Below, piece by piece: positions 8,508 through 16,020 of a stretch of DNA of 64,000 bases. The stretch is from CALINF01 sp039990395. GTDB lineage: Bacteria > Pseudomonadota > Gammaproteobacteria > Pseudomonadales > Halieaceae. Made by a program: the position numbers and the translations under genes. The stretch's first letter is position 1, and each line of letters opens with the position of its first letter. The notes under the pieces are model-generated. The model ran no database searches. It saw only the letters and a program-made list of their open reading frames with translations, and was not told where the DNA came from. The stretch is from positions 62,001-126,000 of the forward strand of contig JBDXFZ010000146.1 in NCBI GenBank assembly GCA_039990395.1. The letters are read 5' to 3'.

Positions 8508-8837
8508 ATGAGGATCCGGATGCTGGAACTATCTTGTAAAAATGTGGTGTTGATTCTGTCTCTGATGTTGATAGGGCCAGTGATGGTTAGCGCTCAAACA
8601 ACTACAACGACAACCACAACGACGAATGCCGATGGATCTACGACAACAACAGTTGAAGAGACTGTGGAAGAGGAGTCGGACGAAGAGGCATACGATGATG
8701 TTGATCGAAACCTTGTTGGACCCACGGGTGCAACTGGGACCATCCGGCGTGCTGACCGACGACAGGATAGGCGCATGGAAGAAGATCTAGAAGACCTGGA
8801 TGATTTACGCGATGACAGGCGAGATCGCCGGCGTTAG
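8508..8837 (+). CDS. Exported low-complexity protein, poly-Thr and Arg/Asp-rich
   Basis: The likely start is ATG 8508, preceded by GGAGA at a five-base spacing; an upstream in-frame ATG at 8445 lacks a site and would bury the signal peptide. The 109-residue product has a signal peptide (about residues 1-29, ending VSA), a run of nine threonines, an acidic stretch (EEESDEEAYDD) and a C-terminal Arg/Asp tail (DDRRDRRR). No family is recognised. It probably stays in the periplasm as a disordered protein. It ends 27 bases before the amidohydrolase gene and may be co-transcribed with it. Confidence 0.65.
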   Translation: MRIRMLELSCKNVVLILSLMLIGPVMVSAQTTTTTTTTTNADGSTTTTVEETVEEESDEEAYDDVDRNLVGPTGATGTIRRADRRQDRRMEEDLEDLDDLRDDRRDRRR

Positions 8838-8864
8838 CCAACTACACCCAACGCGAGGCGTTTA

Positions 8865-10169
8865 ATGACTATCAGTAAGACAGCTTGGCTTGCTCTATGT
8901 GCAAGTGTGATTGGATTGATGAGTGCTACAGTACATGGTGAGAGTGTCGCGTATGTTCACGCTGGCACAGTGCTGGTTAGCGCGGGCGTCAAGCCGTTGA
9001 GTGAGCAGACCATCGTCGTTCGCGATGGCAAGATAGAGCGCATTGAAAAAGGCTATGCTTTACCGACTGACGCAGAGTCCAATGCAAAGGTGATAAACCT
9101 TAAGGATCAGTTTGTGCTTCCGGGCCTGATGGATATGCATGTGCATCTGTTATTTGAGTTGAGCAAAACCAGCCGAACAGACGTTCTGTTTACAACCACG
9201 TCAATGGAAGCGCTTGCGGGTGCTTATCATGCGAATAAGACGTTAATGGCAGGCTTTACCACTGTGAGAGATTTGGGGGGAACCCCCGAGGCTATCTACG
9301 CGTTACGTGATAGCGTCGCTGAAGGTCTCGTGCCCGGGCCACGGATACTGTCTGCTGGCAGCGCGCTCGCCGCTACAGGAGGCCATGGTGACGTGGACGG
9401 CGTAAAGCCCGAGTTGCTCGAAATTTGGACGCCTGAAACTATTTGTGATGGACCCTATGAATGCCGTAAGGCCGTGCGTTACGCCATAAAGATGGGCGCC
9501 GACTGGATCAAAATCACGGCTACTGGTGGCGTCATGTCTGATACTGCTACTGGCACCGACCAGCAGATGACCGACGACGAGATGATTGAAATCGTGAACA
9601 CAGCGCATGGCCTGGGCATAAAAGTAGCTGCTCATGCGCACGGCGCAAATGGCATTCGGGCAGCGTTAAAGGCGGGGGTAGATAGTATTGATCATGGAAC
9701 ATTTTCTGACGCTCAAGCCATAAAGCTGTTCAAGAACTCGGGCGCTTATATGGTGCCAACGTTGTCGCCGGGCGTGAAAGTTCCCGCAAGTATGGAGGGC
9801 AACCCGTTCTTCACAGATGCCATTAAGGCCAAAGCGAATGCGGCATCAGCTGCCTCGCAGGAAACCTTTCGCAATGCCTATGAGTCTGGGGTCAACATAG
9901 CCTTTGGCACTGATTCTGGCGTTACTCCACACGGCGAGAATGCCGACGAATTGGTGATGATGGTTGAGGCAGGTATGTCGGCTGAAGACGCAATTGAATC
10001 CGCTACTATCACTAGCGCAAAACTTTTGGGCCTCGAAGAAAAGCTCGGTACGCTCGAAGACGGCAAGTTGGCCGATCTTATCGCGGTGTCAGGTGATCCG
10101 TTACAGGACATAAGCGTTCTTAAGACGGTTAACTTCGTTATGAAAGAGGGCGAGGTGGTGAAGCAATAG
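8865..10169 (+). CDS. Exported metal-dependent amidohydrolase
   Basis: The 434-residue protein has a signal peptide (about 1-25) and a complete amidohydrolase-superfamily site: His92-x-His94 in MDMHVHL, the carbamylated-type Lys216 in ADWIKITATGG, His257 and His259 in AAHAHG, His277 in SIDHG and Asp350 in FGTDSG. The closest group is the imidazolonepropionase-like / Xaa-Pro dipeptidase branch, whose exported members hydrolyse dipeptides or related amides with two metal ions. AGG seven bases upstream supports ATG 8865. Confidence 0.87.
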   Translation: MTISKTAWLALCASVIGLMSATVHGESVAYVHAGTVLVSAGVKPLSEQTIVVRDGKIERIEKGYALPTDAESNAKVINLKDQFVLPGLMDMHVHLLFELSKTSRTDVLFTTTSMEALAGAYHANKTLMAGFTTVRDLGGTPEAIYALRDSVAEGLVPGPRILSAGSALAATGGHGDVDGVKPELLEIWTPETICDGPYECRKAVRYAIKMGADWIKITATGGVMSDTATGTDQQMTDDEMIEIVNTAHGLGIKVAAHAHGANGIRAALKAGVDSIDHGTFSDAQAIKLFKNSGAYMVPTLSPGVKVPASMEGNPFFTDAIKAKANAASAASQETFRNAYESGVNIAFGTDSGVTPHGENADELVMMVEAGMSAEDAIESATITSAKLLGLEEKLGTLEDGKLADLIAVSGDPLQDISVLKTVNFVMKEGEVVKQ

Positions 10170-10197
10170 CATTATTAGGCAACCTATTAACTTGATG

Positions 10198-10225
10198 GCT
10201 GCTGACTGACTTTTCTGTCGGCGGC
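10198..10225. terminator. Hairpin between convergent genes
   Basis: A nine-base stem with two G-U type pairs forms between 10198-10206 and 10217-10225, in the gap where the amidohydrolase and the small membrane-protein gene converge. There is no T-run after it, so its role as a terminator is only suggested by position. Confidence 0.3.
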
Positions 10226-10252
10226 TGTCTCACGCATCAAGGTCGTGGTTTC

Positions 10253-10507
10253 CTACCGACCGGATTGAGTTTTGATAATTTGGGCGCGTACTTCAGCCTT
10301 CTTTGACTGCAGAATAAGCTCTTCTAACTCGGAATCTGTGCCGACACGATTGAGCCAGTGGCTTGCTGTTACGATAGCGGTGGCGAGAATGAGTAGCCAG
10401 AAGGTGAAGTCCTCACCGGAGCCCTTCATCAATGCATAGACCAGATACCCCCAGCCGCATAGTAGTATCACGGTTGTTGCCCACCATAGATAGTACTTAG
10501 CGCTCAT
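10253..10507 (-). CDS. Small two-pass membrane protein
   Basis: The 84-residue product has two hydrophobic helices (about residues 7-26 and 33-50) followed by a charged C-terminal helix (SELEELILQSKKAEVRAQII) likely in the cytoplasm. AAGGA nine bases upstream of the ATG supports it. No family is recognised. It is transcribed alone toward the convergent amidohydrolase. Confidence 0.6.
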   Translation of the reverse strand: MSAKYYLWWATTVILLCGWGYLVYALMKGSGEDFTFWLLILATAIVTASHWLNRVGTDSELEELILQSKKAEVRAQIIKTQSGR

Positions 10508-10868
10508 CTCAATTTTCCTTTGTATGCGTCCATCGGCTTGGCGCCGTTGGTAGCGGTAACCAATGCAGCTCTATTTTTGTGGCGACCACTGTCTAAATTT
10601 TCTTTCCACCGAACGAGGCCAAAGTTTAGCTTTTAACGCAACATTTCGCCACGTCTTGATCGGAATGCTGAATAAGCATGAACGGCCTAAATTGCGTCCT
10701 CTTTTTTGGGCCCGAGTTTTTGAGTCAGTTGGTGCTTGTTTTCCCGTAGGTTTTTCAAAACATCCGAATAGTAAATCAGGACGGTTAGTCATATATTAAA
10801 CCTCTCTAATCTTACCGGCTGTTTGGTCTCTACGTGGGTCTATAGCCTCCAATATAAGAGTTACTCGT
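10508..10868. other. 361-base gap with no convincing gene
   Basis: Both strands hold open frames of about 72-78 codons near 10563-10799, but neither has a ribosome site or a composition that convinces me. The paired open frames on both strands are typical of a degenerate repeat or element remnant, though I see no terminal inverted repeats. The final bases before 10869 probably carry the promoter of the enoyl-CoA hydratase gene. Confidence 0.4.
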
Positions 10869-11654
10869 ATGTCTGATCCCTATCTTTATTCTGTTGTAAA
10901 TCACGTCGCAACCTTTAGCGTTAATGATGCGCCCTATAACCTCATGAGCCTGGAGTACATCGATAGTCTGGAGGAGCAATTGCCAGACGTACTTGCTGAC
11001 AACAGCATTCGCGCGCTGGTTTTTACGGGTGAGGGCAGTGATCACTTTTCCGCTGGTATGAACCTTAAACAGATTCCGGATGGTATCCAGCGGGCGGGTA
11101 GCCCGGAGGCATTTTTTAGCCAACGCCACAGAGTGCTGGATATGATTGAGGGAGGTGGTAAACCCGCTATCGCGACACTGTTTGGTTTTTGTCTCGGAGC
11201 CGGATTGGAGCTGCCTCTTGCGTGCCATTTTCGCTTGGCAGCCGCCAGCGGCGCGCAGATTGGCTTGCCCGAGATGGATCTTGGCACCGTTCCAGCGTGG
11301 GGTGGATCGGCGCGACTGCCGCGGGCAGTGGGGCGTACCTACGCTTTGGATATGATCCTGCGGGGGCGCAAAATTGATGGCGAGGAAGCCTATCGCATTG
11401 GTCTGGCCACTGAACTTGTCGCAATGTCCCAGCTAAAGGAGCGTGCTCAGGCACTGGGTGAGGAACTCGCTGCTCAGCCTCGGCTGGGCGTGAAGTCTGT
11501 ATTGGAAACTGTTGTGGGTTTTGAAACTAAAACCCAGGGTGAGTCAATCGAGGACGAAAAACAGGCAGTGGCTACCAATAGCGGTACGCCCGATGCCCGT
11601 GAGGGGATGATGGCGTTCATGGAGAAACGTAAGCCCGTCTTCAATCAGCAATAG
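10869..11654 (+). CDS. Enoyl-CoA hydratase/isomerase family protein
   Basis: The 261-residue product has the crotonase fold landmarks: the oxyanion-hole segment HFSAGMNLKQI (about residues 58-68), GFCLGAGLELPLACHFRLAA (about 102-121) and LPEMDLGTVPAWGGSARLPR (about 130-149). The usual second catalytic Glu position reads Gly/Ala-rich here (VPAWGG), so hydratase activity is not certain and another crotonase reaction is possible. It acts on acyl-CoA in the cytosol. It stands alone. Confidence 0.82.
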   Translation: MSDPYLYSVVNHVATFSVNDAPYNLMSLEYIDSLEEQLPDVLADNSIRALVFTGEGSDHFSAGMNLKQIPDGIQRAGSPEAFFSQRHRVLDMIEGGGKPAIATLFGFCLGAGLELPLACHFRLAAASGAQIGLPEMDLGTVPAWGGSARLPRAVGRTYALDMILRGRKIDGEEAYRIGLATELVAMSQLKERAQALGEELAAQPRLGVKSVLETVVGFETKTQGESIEDEKQAVATNSGTPDAREGMMAFMEKRKPVFNQQ

Positions 11655-11685
11655 CTCCCCTCATATCGTATACCTCAGAGGAGCT
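11653..11685. terminator. Bidirectional hairpin candidate
   Basis: AGCTCC at 11653-11658 pairs with GGAGCT at 11680-11685; extra pairs inside are interrupted. It lies exactly between the convergent crotonase and sulfatase-like genes and overlaps the crotonase stop codon. Confidence 0.35.
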
Positions 11686-11693
11686 AACTAGCT

Positions 11694-13958
11694 TCACCCT
11701 CTTTTCAAGAAGGAGTCATCGGGTGTGCCTCTAAAGCAACCCAGTACATAGGGATAGCCCTCGGTAATGTAGTAGCCATAGTTGTCACCTACAAACATAC
11801 CGTTGCATTCATCCAGGTCACCAGAGCCAGGCACATATTCATAGTCATCAATGAACGTGCCATCGTGGCTGCCACCGGGGCCTGATGCTCGAGTTCCGCT
11901 ACGTAACTGGTAGCTAGAGAGAGCACGTCTGGTTGTAGAGCCGTCATTGAAGTAGCTCCCATAGATGGGAAAGCCGTCTGCAGCAAAACCAACAACAGGT
12001 GATTCAATCTGTGAAGCATCATCGAACAGGGCGTTGGGAGACCCATGGTAATGATAGCTGCCGTCGGGTTGCGTGTGCGCATTGTGGCTATCTACGCCAA
12101 ATCCATTTGCCGGGTTAGCGGGGTCGTATCGCCAGGGGGTGCTAAGGTCGTTGCACCCTATCTTGCCATCAGCAATTCCGTAGCATCCAGCTGCGAGCAA
12201 ATCGACTTTTACTCCGTTGAGCATAACTGCATTGTCACGTTGTAGAGAAATTTCAGTGCTAATCGCATTCACAGCGGGAGAGGCGGGTACTTCAAATGTC
12301 ATATCTTGTACTTGAACCGCATTCACAAAACTTCTGTCTCCATCATTGAAGTCGTGGTTTGGAATAGCATTGGAGGAAAAAATACATTTACCGTTGGCTA
12401 GTGAGATATCCAATGCGCCCATATAGAGTTGGCCGTTTGCTACATCTGTGGCATTGGAGGTATAGCTGCTTTGATATTCCTCGCAGTTGTTGCTTCGGCT
12501 GGTCAAAATTGCGTTGGTTATGTCGATTGCGCCTGAGCCTGAGCTATCACCGGAATTGGCTTGCTTCTTTGGAGCGCGAACAGTGCTCGAATAAGCTTGA
12601 AGATCTTCTACCACGGCGGCGTAGTTAGATCCGAAGGCGAGAATGTCCTCGCTTTCGTTGGGGTCTGCGCTCAGGTCAAACAGCTCAACAACGCCATCAG
12701 CCATTTCAATCAATTTGTATTGATCATTTCGAACAGCCCATCCAGAGACTGAGTCGCTGACATATTCTGCATAGTTCAGTGTTCTGGTAATTGTGGGGGT
12801 ATTCCCAAGTAGAGGTAAGATACTGTCGCCGTCTAATCCGCTTGAGACCGCACCGCCAAGCGTTTCCACGATGGTTGGAAAAAGATCTACCACATGCACT
12901 AGTGCGTCCTCGCGCTCGTTCTCGCGCTCGATGCCTGCTCCGCTGATGACCAGTGGTACCTTCAGGCCACCTTCATATAGCGTGCCTTTTCCGTGGTTTC
13001 TCGGGAACGCGCTAATATCAATCACTTGCTGTGGTGTTCCGTTGTCTCCCACAAAAATGACCAGCGTATTGTCTCTAGTTTCTGCTGGAAGACTTTCCAG
13101 CAAACGACCGATTTCGGTATCCATTGCCTCTATTGCCGCCAGATAATATTCACGCGGGTTGTTCGCAATGTCGTCAGCGTCACCGCTTAGAATTCTGCTG
13201 TGCAAGTCTTCGGGCGGCAGGTGAAGGGGAGTATGCGGCGCGCTATAAGCCAGCCATAAAAACCATGTACTGGATTGTTCGGCTATCCAGTCTATAGCCA
13301 AATTTGTGATGGCTGTGCTGTGATAGGTTTGACTTTGGCGGGTGACCCCGTTTTCGGTTAGCTCCCAGCTAAAATAGTTGTCTATGTTCCCGAGATTCCC
13401 GGCATAGTAGTCGATGCCCACAGAATTGGGATGGTTGGTATCCCTATTGCTACCTCCTGCCAAATGCCATTTACCCACTACAGCACTTGCCACGTTCGAT
13501 GTTGCAGCGTTATTGCGAAGGTAGCTTTGGATGGTTGTGACAGATGTGTCCAGAAGCCCTGGCAAGCTGTCTACACCATTGTTTACGCCGTGTAGGCCAG
13601 AGATCATTGCGGCGCGAGTGGTGGCGCAAGCCGGCGTTGCCCACACATTGTCAAATACCAGCCCGTCCGTGGCCAGTGTATCCAGAGTCGGCGTTGTGGG
13701 AGTATCAAGGCTGAGAGAGTACTGTGAAGACGCATCCAGCCCCTGATCGTCAGATACTATCAGTAGAATGTTTGGGAAAGATAGAGCGCTTTCTTGGCTA
13801 TCAGAGGTGCTTGAGTCGTTGTCACTGTCGGTGCTCAAAGCTGCAGCACTGGCTGAAGCTGCAGAAGTCTGGCTTTGATTGTCTGAGCCACCACCGCCAC
13901 CACAGGCACCAAGTGATGCCAGCAGGAAGAGAAGCAGAATATTGTTATATACGCGCAT
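11694..13958 (-). CDS. Lipoprotein with sulfatase-like and YHYH domains
   Basis: I start at ATG 13958 (the annotated frame opens earlier at 14009) because this begins a lipoprotein signal, LLASLGAC with lipid-anchored Cys19, followed by a Gly/Ser linker. Residues about 61-470 form an arylsulfatase-fold domain: metal ligands Asp70-Asp71 in IVSDDQG, candidate formylglycine site Cys111-Ala-Thr-Thr-Arg115, and GDNGTPQQ further on. The usual Cys-x-Pro-x-Arg has Thr for Pro, a less common form. Residues about 505-754 carry a YHYH domain (motif 635-638, with GFAADGFPIYG after it). YHYH domains are found in secreted proteins of unknown function. The protein would face the periplasm or surface and may remove sulfate from polymers. 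The fusion is unusual. Confidence 0.82.
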   Translation of the reverse strand: MRVYNNILLLFLLASLGACGGGGGSDNQSQTSAASASAAALSTDSDNDSSTSDSQESALSFPNILLIVSDDQGLDASSQYSLSLDTPTTPTLDTLATDGLVFDNVWATPACATTRAAMISGLHGVNNGVDSLPGLLDTSVTTIQSYLRNNAATSNVASAVVGKWHLAGGSNRDTNHPNSVGIDYYAGNLGNIDNYFSWELTENGVTRQSQTYHSTAITNLAIDWIAEQSSTWFLWLAYSAPHTPLHLPPEDLHSRILSGDADDIANNPREYYLAAIEAMDTEIGRLLESLPAETRDNTLVIFVGDNGTPQQVIDISAFPRNHGKGTLYEGGLKVPLVISGAGIERENEREDALVHVVDLFPTIVETLGGAVSSGLDGDSILPLLGNTPTITRTLNYAEYVSDSVSGWAVRNDQYKLIEMADGVVELFDLSADPNESEDILAFGSNYAAVVEDLQAYSSTVRAPKKQANSGDSSGSGAIDITNAILTSRSNNCEEYQSSYTSNATDVANGQLYMGALDISLANGKCIFSSNAIPNHDFNDGDRSFVNAVQVQDMTFEVPASPAVNAISTEISLQRDNAVMLNGVKVDLLAAGCYGIADGKIGCNDLSTPWRYDPANPANGFGVDSHNAHTQPDGSYHYHGSPNALFDDASQIESPVVGFAADGFPIYGSYFNDGSTTRRALSSYQLRSGTRASGPGGSHDGTFIDDYEYVPGSGDLDECNGMFVGDNYGYYITEGYPYVLGCFRGTPDDSFLKRG

Positions 13959-14076
13959 TGTGTGGCGAAGCTCCGGTAGATGCTCAGGGTGAGAGGCCAT
14001 GAGCTGCATTGTGCACGGAGCTTAAGTCAGGGTGTGATAACAACTGCAAACTTTTGTAAAGCGGGGCGTTGCCTAC

Positions 14077-14616
14077 TTATAGATCAAGTCCTGCATATAG
14101 ATAGGCTGGCGCAGCCGCCGGTTTTTGCTTCTTCAAGGCTATCTCGAAGGCTTCTATGGACGTAGAGTTTCCCTGTAGCGCTGTATAAAAATTGCGAGTG
14201 AATTGGCGTGCCACAACATCTCGAACCGGTCGCGTAGTGCCGATGGCAGCTGGTACTACGTGAGTAAGTGCTTCTGCCAACGCTTGCGTGTTACAGGCGT
14301 TAAGTACAACGAGCTTTACGCCGGCGCCCGCAAGGATTGCCTTGAGCTGCTCGGCTTTGAGAAAATCAGTTCCACGTGCAGGCCCGCGCAGATGAAGTCC
14401 TTCCTCAGGAGTGGCGTGTCCGCAGAAATGCAGAACGTCGATACCGCCGGTCTTCTTGCTCCGAGCTATTGCCTTTTCTAAGTCGGCAACTTCAGCCGCG
14501 GGTAGTACTTGCAGATTGTCACTCGTGCTTGTTAGAGCGCTTTGCAGCGTTCTATGCTCGCGTTCGACATCAATGTATGAATCACGAAAATTGGCCGTGA
14601 ATAACAGTATCTTCAA
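14077..14616 (-). CDS. CHAT-like caspase-fold protease
   Basis: The 179-residue protein starts at TTG 14616, only three bases after the stop of the metacaspase-like gene, so the two are co-transcribed. It has the two-part CHAT/clan CD site: His67 in VLHFCGHATPEEGL and Cys108 in VVLNACNTQ, with the following AIGTTRPVRDVVARQFTRNFY segment typical of CHAT domains in bacterial conflict proteins. It lacks the TPR or other fused domains usually found with CHAT, so it is a stand-alone minimal domain. Proteolysis of a specific target is likely; the target is unknown. It is cytosolic. Confidence 0.78.
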   Translation of the reverse strand: MKILLFTANFRDSYIDVEREHRTLQSALTSTSDNLQVLPAAEVADLEKAIARSKKTGGIDVLHFCGHATPEEGLHLRGPARGTDFLKAEQLKAILAGAGVKLVVLNACNTQALAEALTHVVPAAIGTTRPVRDVVARQFTRNFYTALQGNSTSIEAFEIALKKQKPAAAPAYLYAGLDL

Positions 14617-14619
14617 TGT

Positions 14620-15582
14620 TCAGATTGAAAAAGCTTTCTGCTTGCTCAGTTTGCTCAGTGCCTTCTTTGAAGTTCCCGTGATGCGAACGAAGTTGGGTAC
14701 CTGCAGTTTTACAGCGCTGGCGCTGGCGTCGCCCTCAGCTTTATCCATGGCGCTTTCATATTGGGCTTGCAGTTCCTGACGAATAGCTCTGGCTAGATCG
14801 CTGTAGCTACCCTCGAACGCTCCAGAGCTCCAGACCTTCAGTAAAGCTCTGGTAAAGACGCCATTTTCGTCATCACCATGCGCGTGCTCGTGGTCCTGGC
14901 ATGCCGCCAATAGTATGCGGCTGGCCTTGAGCTTTGGTGGCGGATTGGGCAGAGCGCGTTGAATCTTGTCATACATCTTTTTGTTGCCCTCATAGACAGC
15001 CATCGCTGTTCTTTCGCTCATCGAGCGCTGGCCACGATGTTGTTTAAGGGCATGGTCTTCGGCATTTACCGAGCGGGTTGCTGTTCCGCTATGGCAAGAA
15101 TCTGACAACACTACAATATTTACACCCTTGTCGAACTCGGCATAAAGTGCGCGCTGCTCATCATCAAGGAACATGCGATCATAGAGGCACCACGTCTCAT
15201 CTGTGCCGTCCCACTCATCACCGGTGAGGTCTTCAACCTGTGATCCGTGTCCCGCATAGGAAAGCAGAAAGGTATCGCCGGATTTAAGCTTCTTCGCGGC
15301 CTTGCGAATGGCGGTTTCTACGCTCTTAGCAGTTGCTTGCTGAGTTCTAAGGATTTTGGTGGAAAATTTTTGTCTGCGTGCGAGTGCTTGCATGTCCTCA
15401 GCGTCTTTCTCGCATGAAGTGAGTGGTCCCTCCCAAGCCACGTTAAAATTGCCCGGGAAGCGTGTGACTTCGCCTTCGTCATTCACTACCACACATTGCC
15501 AGCCTTGATTGGTCGGCGCTAGTTGATAGCTAGCTGGGTCTAGTCTGTTTACGCCTATGTGTAGTGAAATGCCTTTCGCCAC
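14620..15582 (-). CDS. Metacaspase-like caspase-family protease
   Basis: The 320-residue product is a type I/III-like prokaryotic metacaspase. Catalytic His112 lies in LLSYAGHGSQ and Cys163 in VVLSDSCHSGT; DEWDGTDETWCLYD (122-135) and LLAACQDHEHAHGD (224-237) match the acidic substrate pocket and the p10-like part. No signal peptide is present. Metacaspases cut after Arg or Lys, often with calcium. GTG 15582 is preceded by AGGAAGG at seven bases. The gene lies between small Lys-rich ORFs and the CHAT gene, in an apparent operon with a TPR membrane protein upstream. A signalling or cell-death role is inferred from family and context. Confidence 0.87.
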   Translation of the reverse strand: MAKGISLHIGVNRLDPASYQLAPTNQGWQCVVVNDEGEVTRFPGNFNVAWEGPLTSCEKDAEDMQALARRQKFSTKILRTQQATAKSVETAIRKAAKKLKSGDTFLLSYAGHGSQVEDLTGDEWDGTDETWCLYDRMFLDDEQRALYAEFDKGVNIVVLSDSCHSGTATRSVNAEDHALKQHRGQRSMSERTAMAVYEGNKKMYDKIQRALPNPPPKLKASRILLAACQDHEHAHGDDENGVFTRALLKVWSSGAFEGSYSDLARAIRQELQAQYESAMDKAEGDASASAVKLQVPNFVRITGTSKKALSKLSKQKAFSI

Positions 15583-15672
15583 AGTTATACCTTCCTGCGC
15601 GAGCCAAGAATTGCTCGGGAGTAAATCGCCCCGGGGCCATTTCCCCGAGACAAACTAATTTTCAGCGCTCAG

Positions 15673-15780
15673 CTATAACGGCGTAGAGCCGCCAGCGACG
15701 TCGAGCCCGAAGCTGGCAATTGCTGGGTGCCGCGATATTCGACAGATCTGATCTAATGCCGACGACAAAGAGCGCTGCAT
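15673..15780 (-). CDS. Possible 35-residue peptide upstream of the metacaspase
   Basis: An ATG frame of 35 codons lies between the Lys-rich microprotein and the protease gene on the same strand. The peptide contains a Cys-Arg/Ser-Arg segment (ICRISRHPAIASFGLDVAGG) and looks protein-like, but there is no good ribosome site and no family is recognised. It could be chance. Confidence 0.25.
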   Translation of the reverse strand: MQRSLSSALDQICRISRHPAIASFGLDVAGGSTPL

Positions 15781-15796
15781 TCCGTTAGTCGATTGA

Positions 15797-15928
15797 TTAT
15801 TCGCGTGGCGGAGTTGGACCACCGCGAGAACCAGTTGCACCACTGTTAGATGTGCTTTTCTCGCCGCCAGTATTTTTGGAGTCCGACTTCTTGTCCTTAT
15901 TCTTATCTTTCTTCTTCTTGTCTGACAT
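15797..15928 (-). CDS. 43-residue Lys-rich microprotein
   Basis: This short frame begins at ATG 15928 with a GAGG ribosome site eight bases upstream and ends at TAA 15797-15799. The product has ten lysines, mostly in the first 24 residues (MSDKKKKDKNKDKKSD), then a Ser/Gly/Thr stretch and a Gly-Gly-Pro-x-Pro-Pro tail. It should be disordered. It lies between the TPR membrane-protein gene and the metacaspase-like gene on the same strand. Since metacaspases cut after Lys/Arg, it might be a substrate, inhibitor or nucleic-acid-binding partner; this is inference only. Confidence 0.6.
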   Translation of the reverse strand: MSDKKKKDKNKDKKSDSKNTGGEKSTSNSGATGSRGGPTPPRE

Positions 15929-16020
15929 CGTTGTTACCTCAACATGGGGTGATTGGTGTTCTTTGATGTTCACGAATCATGGTACTACTGCAATTCAATT
16001 TCGACCAGTATCTTCGCTTA

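Noticed and set aside
10563..10799. Overlapping small open frames on both strands
   Set aside because: No ribosome site, no recognisable family; kept only as an unexplained gap.
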